Assembly: GCA_000827205.1 (NCBI GenBank)
Contig: KN832563.1
Coordinates: 1,002,863-1,066,862, forward strand
Source: Plicaturopsis crispa FD-325 SS-3
Lineage: Eukaryota; Basidiomycota; Agaricomycetes; Amylocorticiales; Amylocorticiaceae
DNA length: 64,000 bases
Direction of reading: 5' to 3'
The notes below the pieces were generated by a model. It was not told where the DNA came from, did no database searches, and saw only the letters and a list, made by a program, of their open reading frames with translations. Positions 35,274-47,746 of the stretch are shown here, piece by piece (position 1 is the first letter of the stretch; every line of letters starts with the position of its first letter). The translations under genes and the position numbers were made by a program.

Positions 35274-38200
35274 TCACTTATCGACCACATTGTCCTCCGC
35301 GTCACTAGCCATCGTGCGCCGCGAGAACGCACCAGACCGACCGACGATCGACGACGGGCGCGACCCCGCAGCACCGGCCCTCTCACCGGAGAGGCGCTTG
35401 TAGCTCGGTGACGCCGGCGGCGAGGCCGCGCGGTTCAGGGTGGAGACAATGCTGCTCACACTGCTGCCGCCGGGCGCACGGGGTCCACGCGAGATACGGG
35501 GTCCGCGGGGCTGCGACGCGGCCTGGTTGGAGCCGTTGCGAGTGAGCGACGAACGCGCATTGCTCAGAGGCTTGTCGTCAGAGGGCGATGCGCTGCCGGT
35601 ACGCTGATGTAAGGACGGCGAAGGACTCCCCGATCGGTAGCTGTCACGACGCTTGGCTAGCGGCGTCGGCGGCGTCACTGAGACGGCCGCAGCGGGAGGG
35701 GACGCCGGTTCTTCCGGAGGGTCTGCGAAGTTCGGCCTGGGTGGCGTGTCGTCGTCTTCCGGAGGCGGCTCTTTGAAGTTCGGACGGGGCGGCAGATCAT
35801 CATCTTCCGGGGGCGGCTCCTTGAAAGATGGACGAGGAGGGGGCGCATTGGGATCTGCGGCCGCTGGCTTCGGTGGAGAAGCCTTAGGAACTGGTGCCGC
35901 GGGCTTGGGCGCAGGCGGAGTAGCAGGCTTTGCAGCGGGTGGCGGAGCAGGCAACTCTTCGGGCTCATCGTGTATAACCGAGGCCTGCGGGGGAAGCGCC
36001 GGGACAGGGGGAGCGGGTTCAGGCTTCCTATTTTGCTGCTGGGCGGCGAGGGCCTCCTTCGCGTCGATGCCATTGTTCATCTTGCTCCTGCTGAAACGCA
36101 TGTCAATTGGCGCGGTGCGTTTGCGCAATGGAATTTTGCGCTCAGATTCGCGTTTCTTGCGGGTGATGGTGGGCGGCAGAATTGCAGAATAATTCTTGAT
36201 CAAGTCGATGAAAAGGACTGAAAATACATAAGATAAGGGTGTGTTTCGATGCCAGATACACAGGATATGCTTACGCGTAGGATGACGATCTTGGACCGTG
36301 ATTTCCGATTCGAATTTCGGCCTGATAATGCCTTGAGGTATGGGGCATTAGTAGGCAGCCAGGACTCCGGGAAACATCAGTACTTACTTCGGCCCATTGA
36401 CAGTGCGAGTTTCGTGATATATACTTCGTTCGGTTCTTCCACGGTCGTAGAATCAATAAGACTATTTGAGATATAATCAGGAAACCATGTATGTGTAAAG
36501 CGCAGAGGACACTCACTCCTTGATGTGTTTGACAACGGCATCCAAAACATACAAGTGCACCCTTGGCAGCCTCTGGAGCGTTGACGAGAGATCTTGAATG
36601 TGTTGCTGTTCCGACACTTCGCCATCCTTGGGAGCAGAGCCCACTAACACCAGATGCATTAGCCCAAGTAACATGCATGCATCACCGTGAGGCAAAACAT
36701 ACCGGTAGGATAAAGCTTGCGGAAGTCGTCCCAACCTTCCCAAAGAACCAGGGGAGGGTCAAGCTCAAGTAACCAGAGCTTGAGCACCGCCGCAATCACG
36801 GGTGCATCGTATTTCTCGAGAATGTCACCCGGAATGGGCTGTTCAGGAGGAATAGCATTGAGGGCCTCGCGAAGATGGTGGACTGCGGGCAAGGGGACCT
36901 CGTAGATCCAGGCTTTCCGTTTCTCTGCACGAACCGTTAGAATGCGGATATATTGAAGCCGACGTTTACTTACCTGAGTCTTCTGGGAGCCGATCATACG
37001 CTGCCTTCAAGCCTTCGAGAAGCGCACTGAGGACGAGTGGAATCGTATCCTTGGCCTCTTCGCCGGTGACCGTCGTGGTCCAGCCTCCTTCCGCCCACTT
37101 CCTCAGGTCAACTCCGAACAGCACGTCCGACTCATCGTGCGCGACTGATTCGTACACTTCCGCGTGCGGACGGAAAGGTCCCGTGCGGTAGCGCTCGATA
37201 AGCGCGTTGAGATCGTTGTCGGGATGATACGCGGCGAGGATGGTCTGTGAGCGCTCGTTCGAGGCCTCGAGACCCTTGGGCAGGTTCGCGAGCGTGCCTT
37301 GGTACTGCAGCAGCACCGTCTTTACAGCCCGCAGGCGCTCCGTCTCCCACCGCTGCAGCGCCTTCAGCGCTTCCTGGATACGCTCTTCGAGCCCGAGACG
37401 CTGTCGGTCGAGCTTACGCACAGCAATTCTGTACGCCTTGTCGGCAGCCTCAGCTTCCAGCCGTGCACGGATGTACGCGGGCTGCGAGGGCGCGTTGGCA
37501 TTGCTAATCGCCTTGGAAACCAGACTGACGAAGGTGCCGGAGCGCTTGATGAGGTTGTCCGTGACGGGGGCGAGCGCCTTGGTCGGGGACGTGACCTCAG
37601 GGTTCTTGCCCTCGAGGTCAAATGCCTTGGGCCGGAACTGATAATAGGCGTCGTCGGAGGACTGGAACAGGTTCCCGAACTCGCCGATGCGGCGCAGCAA
37701 GCCGTCGCGTTCGGTGAGGTCGCGCGCGGCATCTTCTGCGCGGTCGAAGCTACCGCCAAAGCCATCGACGTGCTCGTTTAGCCACGTGACGAACTCCTCG
37801 CCTGTGAAACAGTCCTGGTATTCGCCCAATAGTGGGATGCGGATGGGCCGAAGCGGAAGCTCGGACGCCGCCCGAACCAGGAGGGATGAAATGGCTGCGG
37901 GAGGCAGAGAAAGACCCGCAAGGAGAATCGGAGAAGGCGGGGGAGGTGGCATGGGCGATGCAGGAGGCTCGATGCTGATTTTGGAGGGAGGAAGGGGCGG
38001 CGACATCGGAGGCGGGGACGCCATGACGGTGGGTGACGCGACTTCCCCTTCAACGGCCTTCCCTTTGCCCTTGTCAACTTTGGGAGTCGCCTTGTCTTCC
38101 GGGTCAGCGTCGAACAGAGTTTTAGGTGGCTCATCTGGTGCCGCGACGCCAGCACTCTTGCGTTGAATCTCTTTCAGGCGCGCCGCAATCCGCTCTGAAA

Positions 38201-38992
38201 CGCTAGGTGTACGCTGGGGCGGTGCACGGGCATCGCGGGGTCTGATGCGCGGGGAAGTCGTGTACGTGTCCCCGAGGTCGTTATTGGGCGCGAATTTTGC
38301 ACTGTACCAAAAGGTTAGAACGTGAAGTTCGCATTTCCAAGACACTTACTCGTCCTCAGCTTCGTCTGCACGACGCGTCTTGTTCAGGTATTGATGCTTG
38401 AGTTTCGATACCTGATACACAGTTAGTATGGGGTCTACATGAGAGAGCGCACTACGTACCTCGCCGTGCGAGTGTTCGTAAGACTTGAGCCAATGGTCAA
38501 TTACAGTGGCCCTGCTTTGCCGGAGCCTTTCCCTGTATCCCTGGGCCCAGTCCTCAAACGGATCCGCGACAAGAGTGTTGAGCTCATTTGCTATTGTCCT
38601 GTGAGCAGTTCCTTGCGTAGCGGACTCGGACTGGAGGCCCCGGAATGCCATTAGTAGTGAGGCCCCATCATCAGCTCCGAAACCAGTCCCTTGGGGGCCA
38701 GTAAGTGCAGGGTTCGTCAGCGCCGACGCTAGGTTGCCTTCTGCGACAGCACGAGCCTGCGAGAAGCGTCAATGCCCAGTCGCGCTCCAAAGTCAAGTCA
38801 CACACCCTGATGAACGCAACAATCTCTGCATTCTCTGCAACACCCTACAGCCCACGTCAATACTGCTGCACAGGGCTGTCTCCACGGGTACTTTACCTGG
38901 TTTAATTTCTCAAAGAGGACCTCGAGACCCCGCCTGTAGTCCTGGGACCAGAACGAGTTCGTGAACGATAGAGGCAGCGACAGGACTGCCAT
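35274..38992 (-). CDS. RGD2: F-BAR/DEP/RhoGAP-domain protein (Rgd2-like)
   Basis: Predicted membrane-bending and Rho-signalling protein. Exons 38897-38992, 38806-38844, 38460-38756, 38350-38411, 36974-38301, 36703-36924, 36517-36643, 36388-36461, 36275-36331, 35274-36217 encode 1081 aa. The F-BAR module starts at once (FTNSFWSQDYRRGLEVLFEK). It is interrupted after ~165 residues by a Pro-rich insert and a DEP domain (~300-385, CFTGEEFVTWLNEHVDGF), then resumes (AYRIAVRKLDRQRLGLEERI). The RhoGAP-like region (~575-740) contains DILEKYDAPVIAAVLKLWLL. This order matches yeast Rgd2. At the arginine-finger position it reads WIYEVPL rather than GIYRVSG. The C-terminal ~300 residues are Pro-rich with repeated PPRP(N/S)FKEPPPEDDD units, possible SH3 ligands. 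Confidence 0.87.
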
Positions 38993-39304
38993 GGGTATAT
39001 CTGTCAGACAGGACGGAAGTTATGGACAAGCGTGTCGTCGGTCTGCAAGTAAACTTGGCTTTTGTGTCGTTGCGGTGCGGTGCAAAGCCTGGAGGTTGCA
39101 GGGCGCGCTGCAGGGCCTTTACAGCCGACCACGTGGAGGTTTCGTCCGGCCTAATTTCGCCCCCCTGGCAGTCTTGTCCAGGTCTTGTCTCTTGACTTTT
39201 TACATGTCGACACAACGGCCAGAGGATAATCTCAAACCGCGAGACTGGAAGGAGGACTTTCACGTCAGTCCTTTCTATTTTGCCCCCACATAGATACTGA
39301 CGAA
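38993..39304. other. Short divergent promoter region
   Basis: 312 bases between the divergent starts of the Rgd2-like gene and the CX9C gene. No further gene seen. Confidence 0.4.
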
Positions 39305-39629
39305 ATGGCACCAAGTCCGGCCGCGTGAACACCAAATACACCGAGTACGCTGCTCTCTTTCCTTGCTTTTGGAAATGCTCACAATACACGCGCTAGTCCA
39401 TGCAGAGACGCGGCGAATGCATCCATGAAGTGCATGGATGACAACAGCTACGATCGTGAAAGCTGCCTCGAGTTCTTCCAGGTGTATAGGGACTGCAAGC
39501 GGACATGGGTACGTTTGCCCTCCGAGTCTCTTCGATTTGTATGCGTTTGTTCGCTCTTCCTAACTGACAGGTTTCTACGCAAAGATCAACCAACGGAAAA
39601 CAGACAGACAGGCCGGACGAGCACGGTGA
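39305..39629 (+). CDS. Twin CX9C mitochondrial protein (Cox23/CHCHD7-like)
   Basis: Small protein of the mitochondrial intermembrane space, probably imported by the Mia40 disulfide relay. Exons 39305-39324, 39397-39508, 39585-39629 encode 58 aa. Two perfect CX9C motifs form the coiled-coil-helix fold: C-RDAANASMK-C and C-LEFFQVYRD-C, separated by MDDNSYDRES. The basic end NQRKTDRQAGRAR is common in this group. The resemblance is to Cox23/CHCHD7 (MKCMDDNSYDR), which serves cytochrome oxidase assembly. The first exon is 20 nt and its donor, GTGAAC, is weaker than usual, so the N-terminus MAPSPAAP is tentative; the last two exons are firm. The protein is shorter than yeast Cox23. Confidence 0.8.
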
Positions 39630-39810
39630 CGCCCTGCAATAGCTTAACACCGTGGCCATCATGTATTTGTATCCTATCCAGGTCCTGGGTTTATCAGCTT
39701 TTTTCATGAACAGACATGGCTTGAATTCCTCAGTTCGCAGTGCATGGTGCGGTCTCATCTAGACTTCATGAATATGTTCAATCGTGGAGACGACGATGAA
39801 GAGTGTGTAC

Positions 39811-40915
39811 TCAGTCCCCAGTCCAACCCAGCCTCCTCAAATCACGCCGACACTCCTCGGTCTCCTTCTGCACACGCGTCCAGTCGTCCACCACTTGCGC
39901 GTACCCACCCTTGGCACGGCTACCGCGCCCCTCCCCGTCGACAACGTCCATCACCTTCCGATACTCCGCCAGCTCGCGATCGACCTCGCGCTCCTCCTCA
40001 CGGAGCCGCCGTTCGTCTGCCGCAAGTTTCTCGGACGCGGAGATTAGTGCATTCTGCATATTCTTGTCTGTCTTCTCCGCACCACGGCTGGCTGTGTCAC
40101 CAGGTACTGTGAGACTGTACACCTCGGCCCGCACTCGCGCGCGCAGTAGGGAAAGTTTTAGCAGCGCTGTCTCGATAGCAGTTGCCGCCAGCGCCGCCTC
40201 GGCTGTGTGTTTTGCAAGTATGTGCGGCGGGTAGGTGCGCAGAGCGTGCGTGAGTTTGTCCTGGAGGGCTGGGTGTATCTACCCAGGAGGTTGAGTGAGA
40301 GCGACGCGAAGGATATGTATGGAGGTACCTACTCGGTCGATCTGGCCCACCAGTGCGCATATACGCGCCCTCCGGTCTTCTACCTCTGTCTTGCACGCGC
40401 GTATGTTGTCAAACTGTGCGGCGAGTTCTTCGGGAATCTCGCGCGCTCGTTGAAGGTCGCTCGTGTCGTCGGCGTGGTAGAACTGAGATATCTTGAGCAG
40501 CGTTGCATCTAGCGCGTCGGAGAGGCGCGCCTGCGTCTCGGAGGTCTGCAGAATTGGTGCCCATTTCGGAATGAGGTTCAGGTGGCGGGGGATGAGATAG
40601 ACTCACATACAATGTCAAGCGATGGAGTTGCGCTGAAGCGGCGCAGATCGCTCTCCGTCAATGCACCGGGCAAGAGTGATATATTCTCGACGGACGAAGA
40701 GATGTTCTCGTCGCTCGGTAATGGGGCGCTCAGTAACGAGATGGTAGACTCCAAAGTAAGCGCGTTCTCGAGATCCTGTGTCACTGTAAGCACTACAGAT
40801 CCAATAATGCTCTACATCCACGTACCTGATCACTGTGTACGCGTGCGATTTCGCGAAGGTGGTCGCGTAGGATTCGAGCGCGTAGATGTGCACGTCGTTC
40901 GTCTGCACTTGAAGC
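39811..40915 (-). CDS. Coiled-coil protein of unknown function, 5' end unresolved
   Basis: Supported exons are 40826 to about 40902-40915, 40611-40775, 40333-40545 and 39811-40278, about 308 residues, all in phase. I do not recognise the family. It starts with a basic helix (RAHLRARILRDHLREIARVH), then an acidic Ser-rich segment (DLENALTLESTISLLSAPL). Long heptad-like helices follow: ARLSDALDATLLKISQFYH, ALAATAIETALLKLSLLRAR and KLAADERRLREEEREVDREL, ending RRLGWTGD. The layout suggests a structural or complex-forming protein. The start codon is not found: two acceptors compete (40902 and 40915), and candidate upstream exons at 40930-41225 each need an unusual intron. Convergent with the CX9C gene. 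Confidence 0.65.
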
Positions 40916-41648
40916 CTATATGCGATCAATTATGAGATACGTGAACTCGATTCCTCCAGTTGTATCTCGGCGTACGGACGTTCATGTCGAAATGTGATTG
41001 TCGCGGTGTGGTCTACTCGAGTATCAAGTAGTTTACAAGATTCAGCAAGTTTGAAGCCGGGGGAATTTCAAAATGAAATCGCGTGGAGATTCTGAACTCC
41101 GCGAACATGCGCGCATTCATACTTATGTTCATTCTCCGCGTGAGGCCGCTCGCCCTTTCCTTGCCTTCGCACCAACTGCTGTGTATCATAATCTTGTCAA
41201 AAATACTAGCAAGTCCGACCGACAAGTACCTCTCGCCAACGACACGAACTCGAGTGGCAGCGGGTAACGTGGAAAGGAATTGTCACCGTCGTACTCTGAA
41301 CGATATACCACTACTTACGAGTTCAAACCCACCTAACAGTAAGCTCAATTGATTTGCTTGCGCGTCTATACTAGACTACTAATCAGGCTTACAATATGGG
41401 ATAGAGAAGTCAGAACAGCAAGGGCGCCGCACAGTCTGCTTCAAAGACGCTCTTAGTCTCTTACCATCAGTCCGATGTCGGTGCGTGTCAAGGTTTTGGT
41501 TTGTCAATCGTGATGTGATGGCCGCGGCCTTTTTGCGTCCTTCGTCCGTGTTCGCTATGGCCCCAAAGTATTACAAGCCTTCAGGCTCTCAAGTACTCCG
41601 AGGGTGCTCATTGTCCCAGAATATCCCCATTCTCGTGCTTCCTGCGAA
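40916..41648. other. Region between coiled-coil gene and exporter-like gene
   Basis: Probably holds the missing first exon or exons of the coiled-coil gene on the minus strand. One candidate is the open frame 41225-41013 (minus), which could splice at 41036 to the exon beginning at 40915, leaving a 121-nt intron. The right part is the promoter of the exporter-like gene. Confidence 0.35.
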
Positions 41649-44600
41649 ATGTCTTCTGAATCCTCGCTTTCGTCCCAGCAGTCCGCGACACATGAAGACG
41701 GCGGCGAGAAGGCCTCAAAGGCTATGGCTTCAGAGCCTCCTACACCCGTCCCACGCTCACTGTTGCTCCGCCTTCTCGACCAACTCCCACCATGGGCATC
41801 CGCTGCCCTCCAATCTCCGCGGGCGTGGAAAACACTGTTCCGCTGCTGGTTCGGTAGCTGGATCGCCGTAGTGGTCCTCCTCCCACATAAATCCTTGGCG
41901 ACGCTGGGGAACACGTACGTTCTTGCACACATATGTGATAACCATGGAACTGAATCTCTTGGGCGCGGATAGCGCATTCTTCACGCTGCTTGCATCCATG
42001 TTCTTACCTGCGAATCTGCCGTTTCAGATGTTCTTCTTCGTGAGTCGTACATTCTGTTCCCGCTCACTGTGCTCAAGGGCGACATATAAGTAGCTAATCT
42101 CGACTATGATCCTCGGCGTGCTACTGGGTTGGGGCATCGGATCAGCAGCTATGCGTGCTGCCCTGGCGTCTCGAAACCAGATCCTCCTCGCGAGTACCCT
42201 GCAAAAAGCAAAGCAAACGTGTGTCGTACGTGTGCCCCTTTCGTGCGAGAGCTGACTTTCGGCGTACGACAGTGCGGCGGGCACCACCAACCCGGATGCA
42301 GTATTCAAGCTTGAGATATTTCAGGGCGATTTTCTGGACACGCGGTATGCATTTGTGGGTTCATCGGGTAAATACGTCGCTGACTCGTCTTTGCAGGTCC
42401 TCTATCGTATTCGGATGCTTCTTAGGCCTCGGCATGTTCGGGTTCGCGCTCTTGCGCGCGTATTCGCCAAAGCTCGTCTTCATGAGTATATTCGGCACGA
42501 TCGCGCTCGACATATTTTGTGTGCGTGCGCATCTTCGGGACAACATACACGCCGACTGACGTTTGGATTTCGTAGACCTTCGGTCCTTTGTTCCCGTTTG
42601 CTGAGTATACCATCATCAACTCGCTGCTCATCTCTCTTTCCGTGTACATCGCCATCGCGCTCGTGACGACGACGTTCATATTTCCCGAGTCGATGAACCA
42701 CGTTTGCATGCGCGACACGTCTGCGCTGCTGGAGAAGCTCAGGACCATGCTCCAGCTGCAGGACGCCGTGCTGAGTGCGGATCTGGATGGGAAAGGGACA
42801 CTGAAGCCCGATGGCGCGCTGATGACCAAGATCAAGGGCCTCCGGGCAGCGGTCATAGGAGGACAGAAACTGCGTGAGTACTTCGAACCACCTTCGCTCA
42901 TGTGAATTTGGGCGGGACGCTGACGGTAATGCAGTGATGGCAAAGTCGGTGTTTATCAACCTCGAATTCAGCGTCGGGAAATGGAACGGTGACGATGTGA
43001 GGGCTCTGGAGAAACCGTTGTTAGCCATCGTATCGCGGTGTGGTAAGTTTCACGTCTTTTCCTTACGCACTACAATTGATCCGTGAAATATCTATATAGC
43101 TGGCCTGCAGGCGTTTGCAGATCTCGTAGGACGGGACGCAAACATTGTTACCAAAGAGGAAGGGGGTGCTGTGGATGAAAAAGTTTCGACGGAGGATGGT
43201 ACCGCGACGCCTTCACCTGCGCCCTCGAAAATAAGCATTGCGCTCGACACTTCCCTCCTTCGCCAGGTGCATGCCCGCAATAGCGAGCTCGAAATCGCAC
43301 ACAGCCTCCGTATGCAGGATCTACTCCCTGTCATCAAGGCTGCCACTCAGGAGCTGCGCGAGGCATGCATTGCTGGAATCAGTGCAGCACAAGCCACTGT
43401 CGACCTTGTGAACAAAGCTCGCTGGCGCCGCAATACAGACCTTGAGGCGGAGCACGCGCACACACTCGACAGCGCGACAGAGCGGCTGACACAGGCCCTG
43501 GCGGCGTTCCGGGAGAGGGAGCGGACGCTGCTTAGCGCGCCCTTTGAGGATCTTATCCGAGGGGCAAAGACGCGCCAGGAGCGTGAGGCACTGCCGTTGC
43601 GCTCGCTGTACATGGCGTACGTGTTCGCCGCGAATCTGATGTCGACGGCACATGTTATAGTGATGTTCATGGAGAAGGTGCGCGAGACGCAGGGGAGGCG
43701 CAAGAAGAACCGGTTGTGGGCACCGAAGGAGCTGCGGGCAATCGCGAAGCTCGTGACCCAGAGGGAGAGGGAGGATGGTGCATTGGGCGACGATGTGAAG
43801 CCGCAGGCAGAGGCGGCTGATGTGGAGCATGAGGAAGACTATCGTAAGCAATCAGTCATCGCTCGCGCTGTAAGTGTCCTTAACCTCGGTGCTTGCCAGG
43901 GAGGGATCCGGATAGTAGGCCTCCGTCGAATACTATCCAGCGAGTCGCAGACACATTCCATAGCCTCTGGAAGTGGTCCGGGACTGACGAAGCTTTGGTA
44001 TGCCCCTGAGAATCTCGCGGTGTCCATCCACTCAACCCCATTCCATTTCCACTCTAGTTCGTTTTCAAGTATGTCGCGATATCGATCGCGCTTTTCCTCC
44101 CTGCGGTGTTCCCTCGCTCTGCGCGTACGTTTCGGCCGCTTCAAATTTTGTATAATATCGTTGACGCGCATTTGTTTGGCAGAATTTTACTACGAGCAGA
44201 AGGGGGTCTGGGCGCTTATTATGGCACAGACAACGGTGAACATATACGCATCTGATCAAATTTACAAGTAAGTGCTAAGAGCACGTCGAGTGATGCTGTC
44301 ACTGACATCCGACTGCGTAGCTATGTTGTGCGAATACTGGGTACCGTGGCAGGTCTATGCTTCGGCCTAGTTACTTGGTATGTCGGTAGGTGACATGTTC
44401 TCTAGAGCCACTGCATTACTTTCTAACGAAGTACTTCTAAACTACAGGCAATGGAAGCGGGTATAATGTTTACGGTCTCGCAGCCAGCGCTGCTGTCTTT
44501 CTCCTTCCCGTTTTGTGGCTACGGCTCAATCTTCCCGCACAACACACCCCGGGAGTGGTTCTAGGCTGTGTAAGTGACCTTCAAATAGCTCCCAATGGCC

Positions 44601-45750
44601 TGAATATCGCTAATTCCGGTTGGGACAGGCGACATTCGCACTTGTCGTAGGTTACTCGCAAGTCGACCGTCAATTAGCTGTGGCCTTTTCCCCTGGAGTC
44701 GGATGGTCGGTTGCATGGAAGCGTTTCACACTTGTCATTATCGGTAAGCACCACTCCACCTAGCTCGCGCTATTATCTGACGGTGTTGCGCGTGTAACAG
44801 GCTGCGCTGCATCTTTCATCATCATGCTCATTCCGCCCAAATCCGGGCGCAAGGCAGTCCGCGTGCGCAACGCGTACGCTGTCACTGGTCTCTCCAACCT
44901 GTACTCTAAACTCCTTGCGCACTGGATCGCCGACAGGAAGCACGAGCGAATGGACGAGGGCAAGGACGGTTTAGCGCCGGCAAAATGGCTCACGGATTTC
45001 CGCTTGCAGCTGGTCACACAGGCTGACCAGCTCACGTACATCAGGCAACTCACCGCGAGCGCAGTGTGGGAGGGAAACATACGTGGAAAATGGCCGGTGG
45101 AAGAGTACACCAGCCTTGTGAACACCGAAATTCAGCTTGTCGTGGGGCTTGCACAGGTGTGTATCTATTGTCGGGGCTACCATTCAATTGACATCCTTGC
45201 TCACATTTTATATCATTAGCTTGGCTCGGCGCTCTCTCAGCTATCCGATGACTCGCGCCGGAAATTCCTCCGCCATAGCAAAGTCCTCAACCCCACCTTT
45301 GTGCGTATCATACCGGGTCGTTGCTCAAGTGCATATTGATTAACGTTAAACAATCATGCCTAGATTGGCGATGTCATGTCAATATTCGCGCTAGTTTCGC
45401 AGTCACTGCGTACCGGTGAACCTATGCACCAAGTGCTACCGACCAACCTACTAGACCGCTTATTCTACCACAACCGTGCCCTCACTGATATGCCGGGCCT
45501 GGACGGTGTCATGGGTTTCGAGGAGCTGCAGTCCGTAGAGTACATATACTATGCGACCGGCGTGGTCGCTGTGTACCACATCCTTCAGGTGAGCGATCAA
45601 CATGGTACGCGGGTGGGATATAGGACGCTTACCGTATGCTAGTCCCTGGACGAGCTCCACAGAATCACACGACGGCTATGCGGAGAAGTCCCTCTGAAAG
45701 GTTTCGAGCGCTGGCGTGAGGAATATGAACGTGCCCACGCTGCAGCGTAA
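41649..45750 (+). CDS. Aromatic-acid-exporter-like membrane protein (Bre4/DUF2421 type)
   Basis: Large membrane protein of the fungal ArAE_2/FUSC family, related to yeast Bre4. Eighteen exons: 41649-41914, 41973-42039, 42094-42218, 42273-42344, 42397-42520, 42576-42873, 42935-43042, 43100-43843, 43900-43997, 44058-44124, 44183-44267, 44321-44385, 44448-44569, 44629-44743, 44801-45156, 45220-45300, 45364-45588, 45643-45750, giving 1041 aa. Two hydrophobic blocks of about six segments each (FGSWIAVVVLLPHKSLATLG, MILGVLLGWGIG; VAISIALFLPAVFP, NIYASDQIYNYVVRILGTVA) flank a long hydrophilic, helical domain. The C-terminal cytoplasmic domain contains FRLQLVTQADQLTYIRQL. Bre4 is linked to brefeldin A resistance, but the transported substrate here is unknown. 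Phases agree at all 17 introns. Confidence 0.9.
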
Positions 45751-45987
45751 GGCTTGCAATGAATTTCTGGCTGACTATTACCACTAATTTATATCTACGC
45801 CTTTCACGGGGGCCACCACAAATACCCAAAAATCCCGGACGGATGTATGTACCATGTCCGCGTAGCAATTCGAGTGATGTACGATTTCAGAGCCGGGGGC
45901 TGGTATTATTTCACTATTCTAGCATCTATATCAGACGTATTGAAAACCTTGATGTATATTCCCGCCACGGTGCAAATAAATTATAAG

Positions 45988-47149
45988 TTACAAGTACTTG
46001 AGGAACCACTCGACAGATGCGTTGAAGGCGCCCTCTTTGCCGGCTTTCACCGCGGGGTCAGACTGAGAGAAAAGGCGCCGTTCAGTCATGAACTACTTCA
46101 AGAGGAATTGACGAGACCATGCTTACAAGATCTCCTCGGACCGCAAAACCATGCGTACAGCCCTCCCAGTGCTTACGCTCGTATCCAGGAGCGAACTTTC
46201 CATCGCCTAGGATCTCGTCCCCAAGCTTCTGTTTCTCCGGAGGGTATGCTCTATCGATGGGGCAGGAGTTGATGAGGAGAGGGGCTTTTGCGACCTCCTT
46301 GTATTTCTATTGTATAATCAGCATCTTGCAATCAAGTTTTGAGAGCAGGGAGGAGAGTGATGATACTCACGATAAGATCAGCCTCCTCAAGCTGCGATGG
46401 GTGGGCAACCACGTTCACTTGGACGATGTTCTCAAACGCAAGGTCAAAGTTATAGCGAGCCCCGAAGCAGTACCCTGTCGCGCCGAACTTCGTCACACCC
46501 TCTGCTTTGAGTGCGGCGATCACAGCGTCTAGGGGAGGACGCGTCTGGGCCTGGGTGTGGTTTGGCTTCCAGCCGTTGATGTCGAAGCCCTGCCAAATTG
46601 TCAGCGTGCTTGAATGCGACAGACTCGTAAAAATAAACTAACGGTAGACATAGCATCCTCGGGGATAGGTTCACCATTGAGGTAGTCTGGGCCGATAACC
46701 TGTCGCTCCATCAGTGACACTGAGCTCGTAGGAAGTAGCGAAATCGTATACTCTGAAACCATTGCTTGCGAAACCGTCGATCAGCAGCTACAAATCCGGA
46801 CCGTTAAGAATATTTCCATCTAGGAGCTAACCATATACTCACTTGATTGTTGTTGAGCTGGATTCCGAATACATCCGTGAGGAACAAAATGACCGTGTCT
46901 TTAGCATAGTCGGTGTCCGGTGTCGCGACGTAGCAATTAACACCGCCAATGGTTTCGAATTTTCCTGTCAACGGTCAGACGTACGTTAGCACTCTGGAGT
47001 GTTTGATCTTCTGCCCACAATAGCGAGTGCTTGACGCACCAGTAGGAGTGCCTTCGTGCCGAACACCTGGACCATAAGATGTGAGGACATGTATGAGACA
47101 GAGAGTGCACTACAGACATACCCTTGACACAATCTTTGCAAAAGCTCAT
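45988..47149 (-). CDS. Dienelactone hydrolase family protein
   Basis: Alpha/beta hydrolase of the DLH family, widespread in fungi and likely cytosolic. Exons 47122-47149, 47040-47066, 46843-46964, 46752-46787, 46643-46699, 46371-46589, 46127-46306, 45988-46062 encode 247 aa, the full family length. The nucleophile is Cys131 in GYCFGARY; the acid and base are in NSCPIDRAYP and WEGCTHGFAVRGD. The N-terminal MSFCKDCVKGVRHEGTPTG and ILFLTDVFGIQLNNNQLLI are typical of fungal members. Intron 4 (46700-46751) had to be removed to restore the conserved VIGPDYLNGEPIPEDAM. The true substrate is unknown; the family includes enzymes of chlorocatechol breakdown and others without a known role. Confidence 0.92.
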
Positions 47150-47746
47150 TCTGGTGAGACAAACGACGATGCCTGTGAAGATGGGGGGCTTAGGTGCTTG
47201 GGAATGAACATCCCAGACCCTTAAGTAGTGCACAAGATTTAACTCCGGTCGATGTCCGGTCGATGTCCGTAGACGTGTCTATTGCCCAATCATGAATTTC
47301 TCGGTATCGCTTGGTCTCTTTTACATCGACAGAGAGAAACTGGGCATGGCACGAGCGAGATAGGCAGTCTGATGTTGTATCCACAGTAGCGCATCGTCGC
47401 GAGCCCTGTAACTTTCGGAGTGTTTAGACCAAGACGTTGCGCCGCGATACAACGCCTAAAATTGTGCAAAAATTTGGACCTCCGACTCGTGAGTGCCTCT
47501 GAACTCAAGCCAAAGTGTTCATGCGAGGAGATATTGAGCGTCAGACGTGCAAGAGCAAGTTATCGTTGGTTTTGTGAAACTTGAGGCCGATCATGATAAT
47601 CGGGAGCAAGAATGACTCGTGGGAACTAACTTCCGTATATATCACACTAGAACTGTACAGTACCTGATAATTTCTCCCACACACTCTACACATACACTCG
47701 CCAAAATTCCCGTACCTCCCGACACCGACCTAATCAACTCCTCAAG
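47150..47746. promoter_or_regulatory. Divergent promoter region of hydrolase and RPL43 genes
   Basis: 597 bases between two divergent start codons. No additional gene seen; no specific factor site assigned. Confidence 0.4.

Noticed and set aside
40084-40120. Intron candidate (GTGACA...CAG) in the last exon of the coiled-coil gene
   Set aside because: Removing it shifts phase away from the long helix that follows, whereas read-through stays open and helical.
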